Source: an uncultured Alcanivoracaceae bacterium (GTDB lineage: Bacteria > Pseudomonadota > Gammaproteobacteria > Xanthomonadales > Marinicellaceae). From it: 41,190 nucleotides of DNA. Where the stretch lies: contig CAMZLQ010000021.1 in the NCBI GenBank assembly GCA_947311585.1, forward strand, positions 1-41,190, read 5' to 3'. A program made the translations under genes and the position numbers. Positions 27,685 to 35,697 of this stretch are shown in pieces; the stretch's first letter is position 1; every line of letters starts with the position of its first letter. A model generated the notes under the pieces. The model did not search any database. It was given only the letters and a program-made list of their open reading frames with translations, and was not told where the DNA came from.

Positions 27685-28113
27685 ATGAAAAACAAAATCG
27701 CAAAATCATTACTCATACTTGGTGCACTAATTGCCACCTTTACCGCTTTAGCGCATTTATCCTGTATTATATTTGGTCCGCAATGTTACAAAGCGCAATT
27801 AGCACCAGAATTTATCGTTGAGTCTGCTATTCAGGGTACATGGCTTGCACCATTTGGTGCGATTTTAATTTCACTTCTGTTCTTTACTTGTGCCGCTTAT
27901 GCACTTTCTAAAGCAGGAATAATTCGCAAGATTCCATTGTTAAATCTAGGCATTTATACCATTGCCACAATAGCAATCATTCGCGGTCTTTTGACATTTC
28001 AGCTCAAATTTCGGCATCCTGAGTTGGTGGGTTTGAATAATTTAAGCATTGGTGTTGTTTGGTTTATAGCAGGTTTACTTTTTTTGATTGGTGGCAAATT
28101 AAAAGCGAGTTGA
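27685..28113 (+). CDS. Four-helix inner-membrane protein of unknown function
   Basis: A 142-residue protein with four predicted membrane segments: [59 protein letters not shown] and LSIGVVWFIAGLLFLIGG. A conserved-looking loop (SCIIFGPQCYKAQLAPEFIVESA) holds two cysteines that could pair on the periplasmic side. Similar small proteins occur in other marine gammaproteobacteria, but I know no function. TATAGT lies eight bases before the ATG, and no SD is present. Confidence 0.75.
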   Translation: MKNKIAKSLLILGALIATFTALAHLSCIIFGPQCYKAQLAPEFIVESAIQGTWLAPFGAILISLLFFTCAAYALSKAGIIRKIPLLNLGIYTIATIAIIRGLLTFQLKFRHPELVGLNNLSIGVVWFIAGLLFLIGGKLKAS

Positions 28114-28176
28114 TTTTTATTTGCGAATATCTACATCATCTGCGGAAAAACACTTTTAATTTTGTAACACTCTCGA

Positions 28177-28182
28177 TATTAT
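28177..28182 (+). promoter_or_regulatory. -10 box six bases before the glutaredoxin start
   Basis: TATTAT is followed by AGCCTT and the ATG. The gene just upstream (27685) is preceded by the same TATAGCCTTATG phrase. Predicted leaderless transcript. The -35 is weak. Confidence 0.4.
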
Positions 28183-28188
28183 AGCCTT

Positions 28189-28557
28189 ATGCAAAAAATC
28201 AAAAAATACCTACTCCCATCGTTACTCTATGGAGCTGCCATCTTTGCTTTATATTTTGTTTACCAAACACAAGTCAAAGTCATCAATCAAGAAGTCTCAG
28301 CGCGAGAGATCGACCCCAACTGCGACATCATCATGTTCACCACCGAATCCTGCCCTTATTGCAAAAAAGCCAAAACCTATCTTGCCTCAAAAGGTGTGCA
28401 GTGGTGCGAACGCGATATCGAATGGTCAGATGAAGACGCACAATTATTTAAACAACTCGGTGGCAAAGGCACGCCATTGACTATTATTGGCAATCAAGTC
28501 ATTGGTGGTTTTGTAGCAAAACGTTTTGATAAAGCCTTAGTACAATTAGAGAAATAA
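28189..28557 (+). CDS. Membrane-anchored glutaredoxin domain protein
   Basis: A 122-residue protein. Residues 7-25 form a hydrophobic N-terminal anchor (LLPSLLYGAAIFALYFVY), and the rest is a glutaredoxin fold: IIMFTTESCPYCKKAKTYL with the CPYC active site, GTPLTIIGNQVIGGF with the cis-Pro loop. The position of the anchor suggests the redox domain faces the periplasm, but the topology is not certain. It could reduce disulfides or glutathionylated proteins. Four bases separate it from the AAA ATPase gene, so the two are co-transcribed. Confidence 0.87.
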   Translation: MQKIKKYLLPSLLYGAAIFALYFVYQTQVKVINQEVSAREIDPNCDIIMFTTESCPYCKKAKTYLASKGVQWCERDIEWSDEDAQLFKQLGGKGTPLTIIGNQVIGGFVAKRFDKALVQLEK

Positions 28558-28561
28558 AAAA

Positions 28562-29401
28562 ATGAAATTTAACGGCACAAAAAACTACATCGCAACCTAT
28601 GATTTATCCATGGCAGTTAATGCTGCGGTGACTTTGCAACGTCCCTTGCTGATAAAAGGTGAACCTGGTACGGGCAAAACCATGTTGGCGCAAGAAGTGG
28701 CTGACTCATTGGGTAAACGCTTAATCAATTGGCACATCAAATCCACCACCAAAGCGCAACAAGGCTTGTACGAATACGATGCCGTTTCGCGCTTGCGGGA
28801 TTCTCAGTTGGGCGATGATAAGGTGCATGATATAGGTAATTACATCAAGCAAGGTAAAATTTGGCAGGCATTTGCTGCGGATGAACAAGTGGTGTTATTA
28901 ATTGATGAGATTGATAAAGCAGATATTGAATTTCCTAATGATTTACTGGTTGAGTTAGATCAAATGGAGTTTAGTGTTTATGAAACGGGGCAGCAAATCA
29001 AAGCCAAACACCGCCCGATTATCATTATCACCAGCAACAACGAAAAAGAACTGCCCGATGCCTTCTTGCGCCGTTGCTTTTTCCATTACATCAATTTTCC
29101 TGATAAACAAACCATGCAAGCTATTGTTGATGTACATTATCCAGAGATTCAAAAACAATTGGTTAAAGCCGCACTTGATGTATTTTTTCAATTGCGTGAA
29201 GTGCCAGGTTTAAAGAAAAAGCCTTCAACTTCGGAATTGATTGATTGGCTTAAATTGTTGTTGGCTGACAATATTCCGCTCGAACTGCTACAGAACAAAA
29301 GTATTAAAGAAGCCATTCCACCACTTTATGGTGCTTTGCTCAAGAATGAACAAGATGTTGATTTGATTCAACGCTTGGCTTTTATGATGCGTAGGGATTA
29401 A
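28562..29401 (+). CDS. MoxR-family AAA+ ATPase
   Basis: A 279-residue AAA+ protein: Walker A GEPGTGKTMLAQEVA, Walker B VVLLIDEIDKADIEFPNDLL, sensor 1 IIITSNNEKELPDAFLRRC with the arginine finger region. MoxR ATPases work with von Willebrand A proteins to insert metal cofactors or remodel complexes. Its VWA partner is at 30283-31473, separated by an inserted ParDE cassette, so the original operon was probably continuous. Cytoplasmic. Confidence 0.93.
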   Translation: MKFNGTKNYIATYDLSMAVNAAVTLQRPLLIKGEPGTGKTMLAQEVADSLGKRLINWHIKSTTKAQQGLYEYDAVSRLRDSQLGDDKVHDIGNYIKQGKIWQAFAADEQVVLLIDEIDKADIEFPNDLLVELDQMEFSVYETGQQIKAKHRPIIIITSNNEKELPDAFLRRCFFHYINFPDKQTMQAIVDVHYPEIQKQLVKAALDVFFQLREVPGLKKKPSTSELIDWLKLLLADNIPLELLQNKSIKEAIPPLYGALLKNEQDVDLIQRLAFMMRRD

Positions 29402-29407
29402 AGATTA

Positions 29408-29436
29408 TTGATAGTTGTTTAAAAATCGGATATTAT
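29408..29436 (+). promoter_or_regulatory. Sigma-70 promoter of the ParDE cassette
   Basis: TTGATA, 17 bases, TATTAT, located just after the AAA gene stop and 27 bases before the antitoxin ATG. It provides the inserted cassette with its own transcription and may also drive the downstream VWA gene. Confidence 0.65.
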
Positions 29437-29463
29437 AGTATTTTATCCTACCAGAGAAGTATA

Positions 29464-29721
29464 ATGGGTTTAGTAAAAAAAAGTATCACCGTAACCGAAC
29501 AACAAAATGATTGGATTAAAAACCGCATAGTTAATGGAGATTATGGCAATGACAGTGAATATTTGCGTGATTTAATTAGAAAAGATAAATCTGAGAATGA
29601 TAAGCTTATAAAGTTACAAGCGGCTGTTCAAGTGGGATTGGATAGTGGTATTAGTGAAAGAACTTTTGAAGAAATTATTCAGTCTGTAGAAGATAGATTA
29701 AGGAACAATGCAGAATTGTAA
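29464..29721 (+). CDS. ParD-like antitoxin (CC2985/ribbon-helix-helix type)
   Basis: An 85-residue protein. The N-terminal strand and two helices (KKSITVTEQQNDWIKNRIVNGDYGNDSEYLRDLIRKD) match the RHH DNA-binding domain of ParD antitoxins. The C-terminal helix (RTFEEIIQSVEDRLRN) would wrap the toxin. It overlaps the toxin gene by 14 bases, the usual coupling. Likely represses its own promoter just upstream. Confidence 0.9.
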   Translation: MGLVKKSITVTEQQNDWIKNRIVNGDYGNDSEYLRDLIRKDKSENDKLIKLQAAVQVGLDSGISERTFEEIIQSVEDRLRNNAEL

Positions 29722-29998
29722 ATTCTCAAAACAAGCAGATAAGGATATCGAAAATATTCACGAATATACGTACATCAATTTTGGGCAAAAACAAGCTCAC
29801 ATTTATTCTGCAAATTTGTTTAATAAGATACAGTCTATTGTTACTAATGAAATTAGAGGTCGAAACGCAAGTTTTATTAAGCAAAACATAAGAAAACTGG
29901 AAGTAGGCTCACATATTATATTATATAAAGAACAATATAATTCAATTTTAATTGTAAGGATTTTACATAAAAGTATGGATTTACAAAGACATATATGA
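29708..29998 (+). CDS. ParE/RelE-superfamily toxin
   Basis: A 96-residue toxin: FSKQADKDIENIHEYTYINFGQKQAHIYSANL at the start, then RKLEVGSHIILYKEQYNSILIVRILHKSMDLQRHI, the standard ParE ending. ParE toxins act on DNA gyrase in characterised cases. Antitoxin gene upstream; its stop overlaps the ATG of a third gene (ATGA). Confidence 0.9.
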   Translation: MQNCKFSKQADKDIENIHEYTYINFGQKQAHIYSANLFNKIQSIVTNEIRGRNASFIKQNIRKLEVGSHIILYKEQYNSILIVRILHKSMDLQRHI

Positions 29999-30279
29999 GT
30001 TTAAGAAATCATGTTGTTGTAAAAGAATCGTTTGATATTACTGGTAGAGGTGTTGGGATAATACCAATTGAAAGTTTACCTTTTAGCTTGTTTAGAAAAC
30101 GATATAGAGTTTTGTTGGAAACACCAAATGGTAAACGTATTGAGGGTATAGCTTCTGTTGAATCTATATTAATTAGCGTGTCAAAAAAACAAGAGTCTTT
30201 TACTTTTTTTTTAGAATCCCTCAAATCAAATGACATTCCAGAAAATACTAAAATATCAATTATTGAAGAGCTATATTAA
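29995..30279 (+). CDS. Unknown 94-aa third gene of the ParDE cassette
   Basis: The ATG overlaps the toxin stop by four bases, so it is translated with parDE. There is no signal peptide. The N-terminal half (VVVKESFDITGRGVGIIPIESLPFSLFRKRYRVLLETPNGKRIEGIASVES) resembles a single small beta-barrel of the translation-factor domain 2 type (FDITGRG...). The C-terminal half is a short helix pair. I know no function. It might be a third TA component or a passenger gene. Composition is AT-rich like parDE. Confidence 0.75.
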   Translation: MSLRNHVVVKESFDITGRGVGIIPIESLPFSLFRKRYRVLLETPNGKRIEGIASVESILISVSKKQESFTFFLESLKSNDIPENTKISIIEELY

Positions 30280-30282
30280 CAA

Positions 30283-31473
30283 ATGCTAATCGACTATTTC
30301 TACAAACTCAAACAAGCCAAAATACCTGTCAGTATTAACGAGTTATTGACCTTAATTGATGCCATGCAAAAAGATATTGCTTTTGGCTCTATGGATGAGT
30401 TTTATCATTTATCCAAAATGTGTCTGGTCAAAGATGAAAAGTATTATGACCGATTTGACCAAGCTTTTGGTGAATACTACCAAGGCTTAAAAGCCCGTGA
30501 AGATTTAGCCACAGCAACAATCCCTGAAAATTGGCTGCAGTCTGAATTTATGAAAAACTTGACTGATGAAGAAAAGGCTAAAATAGAAGCTTTAGGTGGT
30601 TTGGATAAAATCTTAGAAACACTCAAAAAACGCTTAGAAGAGCAAAAGAAAAAACACGCAGGTGGCAACAAATGGATTGGTACAGGTGGCACATCGCCCT
30701 TTGGGCATGGTGGCTACAATCCCGCAGGTGTGCGAATTGGCGGTGAAAGCACACACAGGCGAGCAGTCAAAGTCTGGGAAAAACGCCAATATCGCAACCT
30801 CGATGACAACTGCGAAATTGGCACACGCAATATTAAAGTGGCTTTGCGAAAATTGCGAAAATTTGCCCGAACAGGCGTGGCAGAAGAGTTGGATTTGGAT
30901 GACACCATCAAAAGTACCGCACGCGATGCGGGTTTACTCAATATCAAATTGGTTCCAGAACGCCATAATGCCGTTAAGCTTTTGGTGTTTTTTGATATTG
31001 GCGGTTCGATGGATGACCATATCCGCACCTGTGAAAAGTTATTCTCCGCTATCAAAACTGAATTTAAACACCTCGAATATTTTTATTTTCACAACTGTGT
31101 TTACGAAAACCTCTGGAAAGACAACCGCAGAAGATACGACCAAGGCGTTAGCACTCACGATATACTCAACACCTTTGGCAACGATTACCATGTTATCTTT
31201 GTCGGTGATGCCGCCATGAGTCCGTGGGAGTTGGCTTATGAAAATGGTTCAGTTGAACACAATAATGCGGAAGCAGGACAAGTTTGGCTCAAACGCATCA
31301 AAGACAAATGGCAAAAAGCCATCTGGCTCAATCCCGTTCCACAAGACTACTGGCGATACACCCAAAGCACACAAATGATAAAAGAAATATTTGAAGACAA
31401 AATGTATCCATTGACGGTTTCGGGCATTTCTGATGGGATTAAATTTTTGTCTAAATTGTGTTATAATCTTTAA
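30283..31473 (+). CDS. VWA (CoxE-like) domain protein, partner of the MoxR ATPase
   Basis: A 396-residue protein. The N-terminal helical part (YFYKLKQAKIPVSINELLTLIDAMQ) and the later VWA domain are those of CoxE-like proteins. The MIDAS metal site is DIGGSM in VKLLVFFDIGGSMDDHIRTCEKLF. The linker GTGGTSPFGHGGYNPAGVRIGG is glycine-rich. It should work with the AAA ATPase at 28562. It begins four bases after the inserted unknown gene. Confidence 0.9.
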   Translation: MLIDYFYKLKQAKIPVSINELLTLIDAMQKDIAFGSMDEFYHLSKMCLVKDEKYYDRFDQAFGEYYQGLKAREDLATATIPENWLQSEFMKNLTDEEKAKIEALGGLDKILETLKKRLEEQKKKHAGGNKWIGTGGTSPFGHGGYNPAGVRIGGESTHRRAVKVWEKRQYRNLDDNCEIGTRNIKVALRKLRKFARTGVAEELDLDDTIKSTARDAGLLNIKLVPERHNAVKLLVFFDIGGSMDDHIRTCEKLFSAIKTEFKHLEYFYFHNCVYENLWKDNRRRYDQGVSTHDILNTFGNDYHVIFVGDAAMSPWELAYENGSVEHNNAEAGQVWLKRIKDKWQKAIWLNPVPQDYWRYTQSTQMIKEIFEDKMYPLTVSGISDGIKFLSKLCYNL

Positions 31474-31524
31474 GTTTACGCATTAACCCCTATTACTGGT
31501 TGTACATATCACAGGTACCTGTTT

Positions 31525-32877
31525 ATGAAATTGTATTTAAAAATTGGAATAATTTTACTCATTGCATTAATTGTTTGGTTATTGTTGCAAGAAAAAGACA
31601 ACAAGATAAGTCATATCAATACAGTCAATCTGCAACCCAGTCATCTTGATAAACAAGTACAACCAAAAGCAATTAAGAAAATCAAAGTAAAACAGACACA
31701 AACCATAACAAATAGTGAAATTTCCGAAGAAGAAAAAGCTCGTCTTGCTAAAGAACTCAAACAATTGAGTTATATTCAGATGTATGATAAGTATGTAAGT
31801 TTATATACTTGCATTGGTTATATTGAGCAAGTAAGTATGAAAACTTATGAGTTGGAAAATAATATTAGCTCTAATAAGGAAGTTGATTTTCTTCAAGAGT
31901 ATAAGGATAAAATCAGGTATAACAGTAACAATAGACAACATCAAGCAACAGACAAACAAATTAGGCTCTATCTAGAGCATATTGATAATTGCAAACAAAC
32001 AATAGCCCAAGTTGAATCATTATTTGAAGAAAAGGTATCAACTAGGGATGGTGTTTACAATAGGTCAAGCAAACTTCGTGAACTTATGAAGAAAACAAAA
32101 CCACAGTCTGATGAGGGTAAAATACTAAAAGCGACGATAGCAAATGTAAAACGACTAACAGCAAGTCTTAATGAGTTAGAAAAATTAAAAAAAGGAAAAC
32201 CAACTGTCAGCCAAGAAGAAATCTGGAAAATAGAAAGTGAGCTAGAATCGTTACGGTGGGAAGTTGCTGGACGTAAACAAGTGTCTGAAGAAGACCGTGA
32301 TGAGCAAAATCTCAAAATTCATGAAGAAGAGTATAAGCAAAAGAAAATCTACTTAGCTTCTTTATATGAACATGATGAGCAAGCTTTTGCTTATAAAGTT
32401 GCTGAATTTCATTCGTTGATTAAAGAGACTGAAAAAAGCCTCCACACCAAATACCCACGGGTTTTTTACGAAGCGTTTGCAGGTGTGAATTTCAGTTTTA
32501 AGGATGATAATAAATTACCTGATTACTATGCACGAGAACGATATAAGAATTTAGGTGTAGAATTTAGCATTCTGTCAGAACAAATTAAAAATCAAATCTC
32601 AATCAAGGATGATGCTTATTTCAATCAGATTTTGCAACCAGCATTGGATTTATATTTGTGTTACCTTGGTCAAGATTGTCAACTACCAGTAAATAGGCAC
32701 TTGGCAAATTATTGTTATATCCCTCAGATAGCGTATTCTAATTCTAGCACAGGATTGTATTTTGAGGCTTGCGATGTAGATTTGCAGGAGTTTTATTTAG
32801 AGCATTATTTAACAGAAAACCAAGTTGAAGACTTGAGCCTGATTTTTGATTATTTGGTGGAGATTTATGCGAAATAA
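31525..32877 (+). CDS. Membrane-anchored coiled-coil protein with C-terminal cysteine domain, paralogue A
   Basis: A 450-residue protein, family not recognised. The N-terminus LYLKIGIILLIALIVWLLLQ is an uncleaved anchor, and the rest is probably periplasmic. Residues about 180-300 are rich in charged heptads (LTASLNELEKLKKGKPTVSQEE) and likely coiled-coil. The C-terminus has a four-cysteine block, LYLCYLGQDCQLP...LANYCYIPQ...YFEACDVDLQEFY. The same pattern occurs in the next gene, which overlaps it by 11 bases. No function known. Confidence 0.7.
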   Translation: MKLYLKIGIILLIALIVWLLLQEKDNKISHINTVNLQPSHLDKQVQPKAIKKIKVKQTQTITNSEISEEEKARLAKELKQLSYIQMYDKYVSLYTCIGYIEQVSMKTYELENNISSNKEVDFLQEYKDKIRYNSNNRQHQATDKQIRLYLEHIDNCKQTIAQVESLFEEKVSTRDGVYNRSSKLRELMKKTKPQSDEGKILKATIANVKRLTASLNELEKLKKGKPTVSQEEIWKIESELESLRWEVAGRKQVSEEDRDEQNLKIHEEEYKQKKIYLASLYEHDEQAFAYKVAEFHSLIKETEKSLHTKYPRVFYEAFAGVNFSFKDDNKLPDYYARERYKNLGVEFSILSEQIKNQISIKDDAYFNQILQPALDLYLCYLGQDCQLPVNRHLANYCYIPQIAYSNSSTGLYFEACDVDLQEFYLEHYLTENQVEDLSLIFDYLVEIYAK

Positions 32878-33763
32878 AATTATCGGTTTAGTTATCATAA
32901 CTTTAGTATTTTCTTATTGGTTTTATGAAGGTAAAAGTGAAAAAGTATTGCCTAAACAACAAACACTAAGCAGTACGGAAACAAAGGAAGAAAAGAACCT
33001 TAAAACCAAGTCAGAACCCAATAAAAATCCTAAAAAATCACTAAAGAAAGTCGCTGAGCTCGATGTGCCTGAAGATATACTCTTCGAATTATCCCAACAA
33101 CAATTTAGTCCAGAGCCAATTATTGAATTGATGAGTGTGACTTTTTTAGATCGTGATTGTCGAAAAATCGGATATATGAATATAGATTCAGATGAGAGTG
33201 ATGGCATGAAAAGAGTAAAAACATTACAAGGTGAATGTCAAAAACAGCGTAATTCTATACATAATGATTATCCTGCGTATTTTGAGAAAAAAACGGGTAA
33301 GGATGCGGAAGCTTTATTCTTTAAACTAGCTTTTCAATCTAAATATGCAAATCTCATCCAAAGAGGTATGGGAATGAAATTTATGAGTGATGAAGGGAAG
33401 AATCAATTCTTTGAAGATTTTTTCAATTTAATCCTTACCACTGAAAATGGCCCCTTGATTGTTTCTATTAATGAAATGTTTAGAGAGTCGGAGACTTTAG
33501 CCTTGTTGAATAAACTCTCCACTAGATTGGGAACAATCAACCTAAGTTATACAAAACTAATTATTCAACAATCTACTGTACTCTATTCATGCCAGTATAA
33601 TCAATCTATCACTTGTTCTCCTTCAAGTAAATACATGATAGAGCAGTGTTATTACCATGAAACCGCCTGTGGACTCGATGTCCCTACATGGTTTGAACTT
33701 AACCACACGAAAGCACACAACAGAGACATTGCAAAGATGATACGTTATTTTGAAGGTTTATAG
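32867..33763 (+). CDS. Membrane-anchored protein with C-terminal cysteine domain, paralogue B
   Basis: The track starts at a TTG (32846). The ATG at 32867 is chosen because GGAG lies seven bases upstream and the anchor (RNKIIGLVIITLVFSYWFY) follows at once. 298 residues, unrecognised family. After a Lys-rich linker come NDYPAYFEKKTGKDAEALF (compare KYPRVFYEAFAG in the previous gene) and LYSCQYNQSITCSPSS..IEQCYYHETACGLD, the same four-cysteine order as in paralogue A. The pair is probably an old tandem duplication. Overlaps the previous gene by 11 bases, so the two are coupled. Confidence 0.7.
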   Translation: MRNKIIGLVIITLVFSYWFYEGKSEKVLPKQQTLSSTETKEEKNLKTKSEPNKNPKKSLKKVAELDVPEDILFELSQQQFSPEPIIELMSVTFLDRDCRKIGYMNIDSDESDGMKRVKTLQGECQKQRNSIHNDYPAYFEKKTGKDAEALFFKLAFQSKYANLIQRGMGMKFMSDEGKNQFFEDFFNLILTTENGPLIVSINEMFRESETLALLNKLSTRLGTINLSYTKLIIQQSTVLYSCQYNQSITCSPSSKYMIEQCYYHETACGLDVPTWFELNHTKAHNRDIAKMIRYFEGL

Positions 33764-33783
33764 TCAGGATAAATTTAAAACCT

Positions 33784-33892
33784 CGTCATTGCGAGGAGGA
33801 ACGACGTGGCAATCTCAACATGCTGACGTATTTTTTGAAAATGACATAAACTTGAGGAGATTGCCGCGTCGCTTAGGCTCCTCGCAATGACG
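33784..33892. repeat. 109-bp CGTC-tagged palindromic repeat, copy 1
   Basis: It begins CGTCATTGCGAGGAGGAACG and ends in the near-complement GCTCCTCGCAATGACG, with GGCAATCTC/GAGATTGCC inside. It belongs to the known class of CGTC-tagged REP elements, here arranged as an inverted pair. Length is identical to copy 3 and sequence nearly so. Confidence 0.9.
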
Positions 33893-33945
33893 GCGATTTT
33901 TTTAAATGCTGTGTTAGAGTTGTGTTGATTTCAAAGGATAATAAA

Positions 33946-34233
33946 ATGAAAAATGGATATGTTTACATCATTACTAATCAAAATAATACAGTGTTATATA
34001 CTGGTGTAACAAGTGATTTAATTAAGCGTATATGGCAACATAAGAATAAATTATGTAAAGGGTTTTCAGCAAAATATAATTGTAATAAGCTAGTTTATTA
34101 TGCAGTTGGTCATGATATTGAAGAATGTATTTTAAGAGAAAAACAAATTAAAGCGGGTTCTCGGTTAAAAAAGATTGAATTAATTGAAGAAGTGAATCCA
34201 AATTGGAAGGATTTATATGATGAACTGTTGTAA
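33946..34233 (+). CDS. GIY-YIG nuclease family protein (UPF0213-like)
   Basis: The start is taken at 33946 (AAAGGA upstream) instead of 33922; 95 residues. A single GIY-YIG domain: GYVYIITNQNNTVLYTGVT (the GIY and YIG strands read GYVYI and LYTGV), RIWQHKN (catalytic Arg), and LREKQIKAG with the metal-binding Glu. The C-terminus NPNWKDLYDELL is typical. Such small nucleases are abundant in bacteria and their cellular role is unclear. Here it lies directly between copies 1 and 2 of the palindromic repeat. Confidence 0.92.
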   Translation: MKNGYVYIITNQNNTVLYTGVTSDLIKRIWQHKNKLCKGFSAKYNCNKLVYYAVGHDIEECILREKQIKAGSRLKKIELIEEVNPNWKDLYDELL

Positions 34234-34261
34234 TGTAGAATTGATGAACCCAAAAGAAACT

Positions 34262-34365
34262 CGTCATTGCGAGGAGGAACGACGTGGCAATCTCATGATG
34301 CTTTCGTATTTTCTGAAAATGACTTAAACTTGAGCAGATTGCCACGTCGCTTAGGCTTCTGGCAA
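34262..34365. repeat. CGTC-tagged palindromic repeat, copy 2 (degenerate right end)
   Basis: The left arm CGTCATTGCGAGGAGGAACG is intact. The right arm decays to TTAGGCTTCTGGCAA, so the terminal CGCAATGACG is lost. Same orientation as copies 1 and 3. Located 28 bases after the GIY-YIG stop. Confidence 0.85.
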
Positions 34366-34481
34366 AAACTGTGTATTATTTTTCAAGAGCATGGTTATGA
34401 GTTTTTTTTTGAACTTTCTTATGGTTTGTAAGTCCTAAAATAATAGAGTAAAATCATGCCTTAAGCCAATAGAGAATCATT

Positions 34482-34820
34482 ATGCCAAAATATATTTTCA
34501 AAGCACTATTTCTTGCTTTCATATCATTATCAATAATATCGTGTTCTTCACAACAAGAAAGCGAAAAAGTGGTTATCAAAAAGTCTAATGTAATAAAGCA
34601 AGTGCTTGGCGTGGATGGCATGACCTGTATGGGTTGTGAAATTACATTGGAGAAAAATGTTTCAGAAATTTTAGGTGTGGTGTCTGTCAAAGCATCATCA
34701 GATGATAAACAAGTGGTGGTGCAATACGATAAAACCAAAACCAACTTGACGCAAATTATAAAAACCATTAAAAAAGCGGGGTATATTCCACTGGATTTGA
34801 TTGATGATGGGAGTCAATAA
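34482..34820 (+). CDS. HMA-domain lipoprotein (MerP/CopZ-like metal binding)
   Basis: A 112-residue protein. The signal ends in the lipobox ISLSIISC, so it should be lipid-anchored in the periplasm. The rest is one heavy-metal-associated domain with the metal site GMTCMGCE and the DKTKTNLTQIIKTIKKAGY ending. It binds a soft metal ion such as copper or mercury by analogy. The DUF4395 membrane protein begins immediately after its stop and is probably its partner. Confidence 0.88.
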   Translation: MPKYIFKALFLAFISLSIISCSSQQESEKVVIKKSNVIKQVLGVDGMTCMGCEITLEKNVSEILGVVSVKASSDDKQVVVQYDKTKTNLTQIIKTIKKAGYIPLDLIDDGSQ

Positions 34821-35450
34821 GTGAGTGTTTTATTTAATTTTGGTGAAACAATACCCGAGTACGATTTCAAAGTCATTAATGAACGCGAAGCGCGTGCCAG
34901 TGCGGGCATTATGTTTTTACTGGGTTTATTGAGCTTGTTTTCAGTTTATATTTTTCGGACTTTATTATGGGCAGAACTGTTTTCCATTACTTTTATCTTT
35001 GAATTTTTTATCCGCACTGTTTTTAATCCAAAATACGCACCATACATGTCATTGGGCGGTTTGATTGTTTCCAATCAAGAGCCAGACTGGGTTGAAGCAA
35101 AACCCAAACAATTTGCGTGGATTTTGGGTATGTTGCTCGGTGTTGTCATGACTTACTACATTGTATTTGATTTGGTTTCATGGGCGCGGTTTTATATTTG
35201 CCTTGTTTGTTTGGTTTTGATGTTTCTTGAATCGGCTTTTGGCATATGCTTGGGTTGCCTACTATATCAACGCCTGAATATGAAACTAAATAAATGTCCT
35301 GGAGGCGTTTGCGATACGACTAAAAAGGAAAAATTCGGTCTAAAAAGAGTGGTTATTATGAGCGTAGTTTTGGCTTTGTTTGTTGCCACTTATTTTGTGT
35401 TGGAAAACACCAAATATTCCCAAGAGACGAACTTTATACTTGTCGATTAA
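34821..35450 (+). CDS. DUF4395 membrane protein
   Basis: A 209-residue inner-membrane protein starting with GTG directly after the TAA of the HMA gene. The DUF4395 pattern is clear: DFKVINEREARASAGIMFLLGL, LFSITFIFEFFIRTVFNPKYAP, VEAKPKQFAWILG, CLVLMFLESAFGICLGCLLY. There are about five membrane segments. The cysteine pair in FGICLGC and CPGGVC could bind metal or take part in sulfur or thiol chemistry. Coupling to an HMA lipoprotein suggests metal handling (inference). Confidence 0.88.
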   Translation: MSVLFNFGETIPEYDFKVINEREARASAGIMFLLGLLSLFSVYIFRTLLWAELFSITFIFEFFIRTVFNPKYAPYMSLGGLIVSNQEPDWVEAKPKQFAWILGMLLGVVMTYYIVFDLVSWARFYICLVCLVLMFLESAFGICLGCLLYQRLNMKLNKCPGGVCDTTKKEKFGLKRVVIMSVVLALFVATYFVLENTKYSQETNFILVD

Positions 35451-35470
35451 GTTGATGAAATACAGAATCA

Positions 35471-35579
35471 CGTCATTGCGAGGAGGAACGACGTGGCAAT
35501 CTCATCATGCTGTCGTATTTTTTGAAAATGACATAAACTTGAGGAGATTGCCGCGTCGCTTAGGCTCCTCGCAATGACG
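35471..35579. repeat. 109-bp CGTC-tagged palindromic repeat, copy 3
   Basis: Nearly identical to copy 1 over its full length; both arms intact (CGTCATTGCGAGG ... CCTCGCAATGACG). It overlaps the shadow ORF 35380-35577. Confidence 0.9.
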
Positions 35580-35629
35580 TGGTTTTTTTTGTTACATATT
35601 CAATATTTAAATAATAAACTTTAATTAAA

Positions 35630-35657
35630 TTGCTTAAAATTCACAAGATATTATAAT
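35630..35657 (+). promoter_or_regulatory. Promoter of the amino-acid dehydrogenase gene
   Basis: TTGCTT, 16 bases, TATAAT. A leader of about 34 bases follows, carrying GGGGA eight bases before the ATG. Confidence 0.55.
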
Positions 35658-35697
35658 GCACCCATCAAAATAATCTCGTCAATTTGGGGACAATCTA

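Noticed and set aside
35380-35577. 65-aa ORF
   Set aside because: Runs from the end of the DUF4395 gene through repeat copy 3; no protein-like character.
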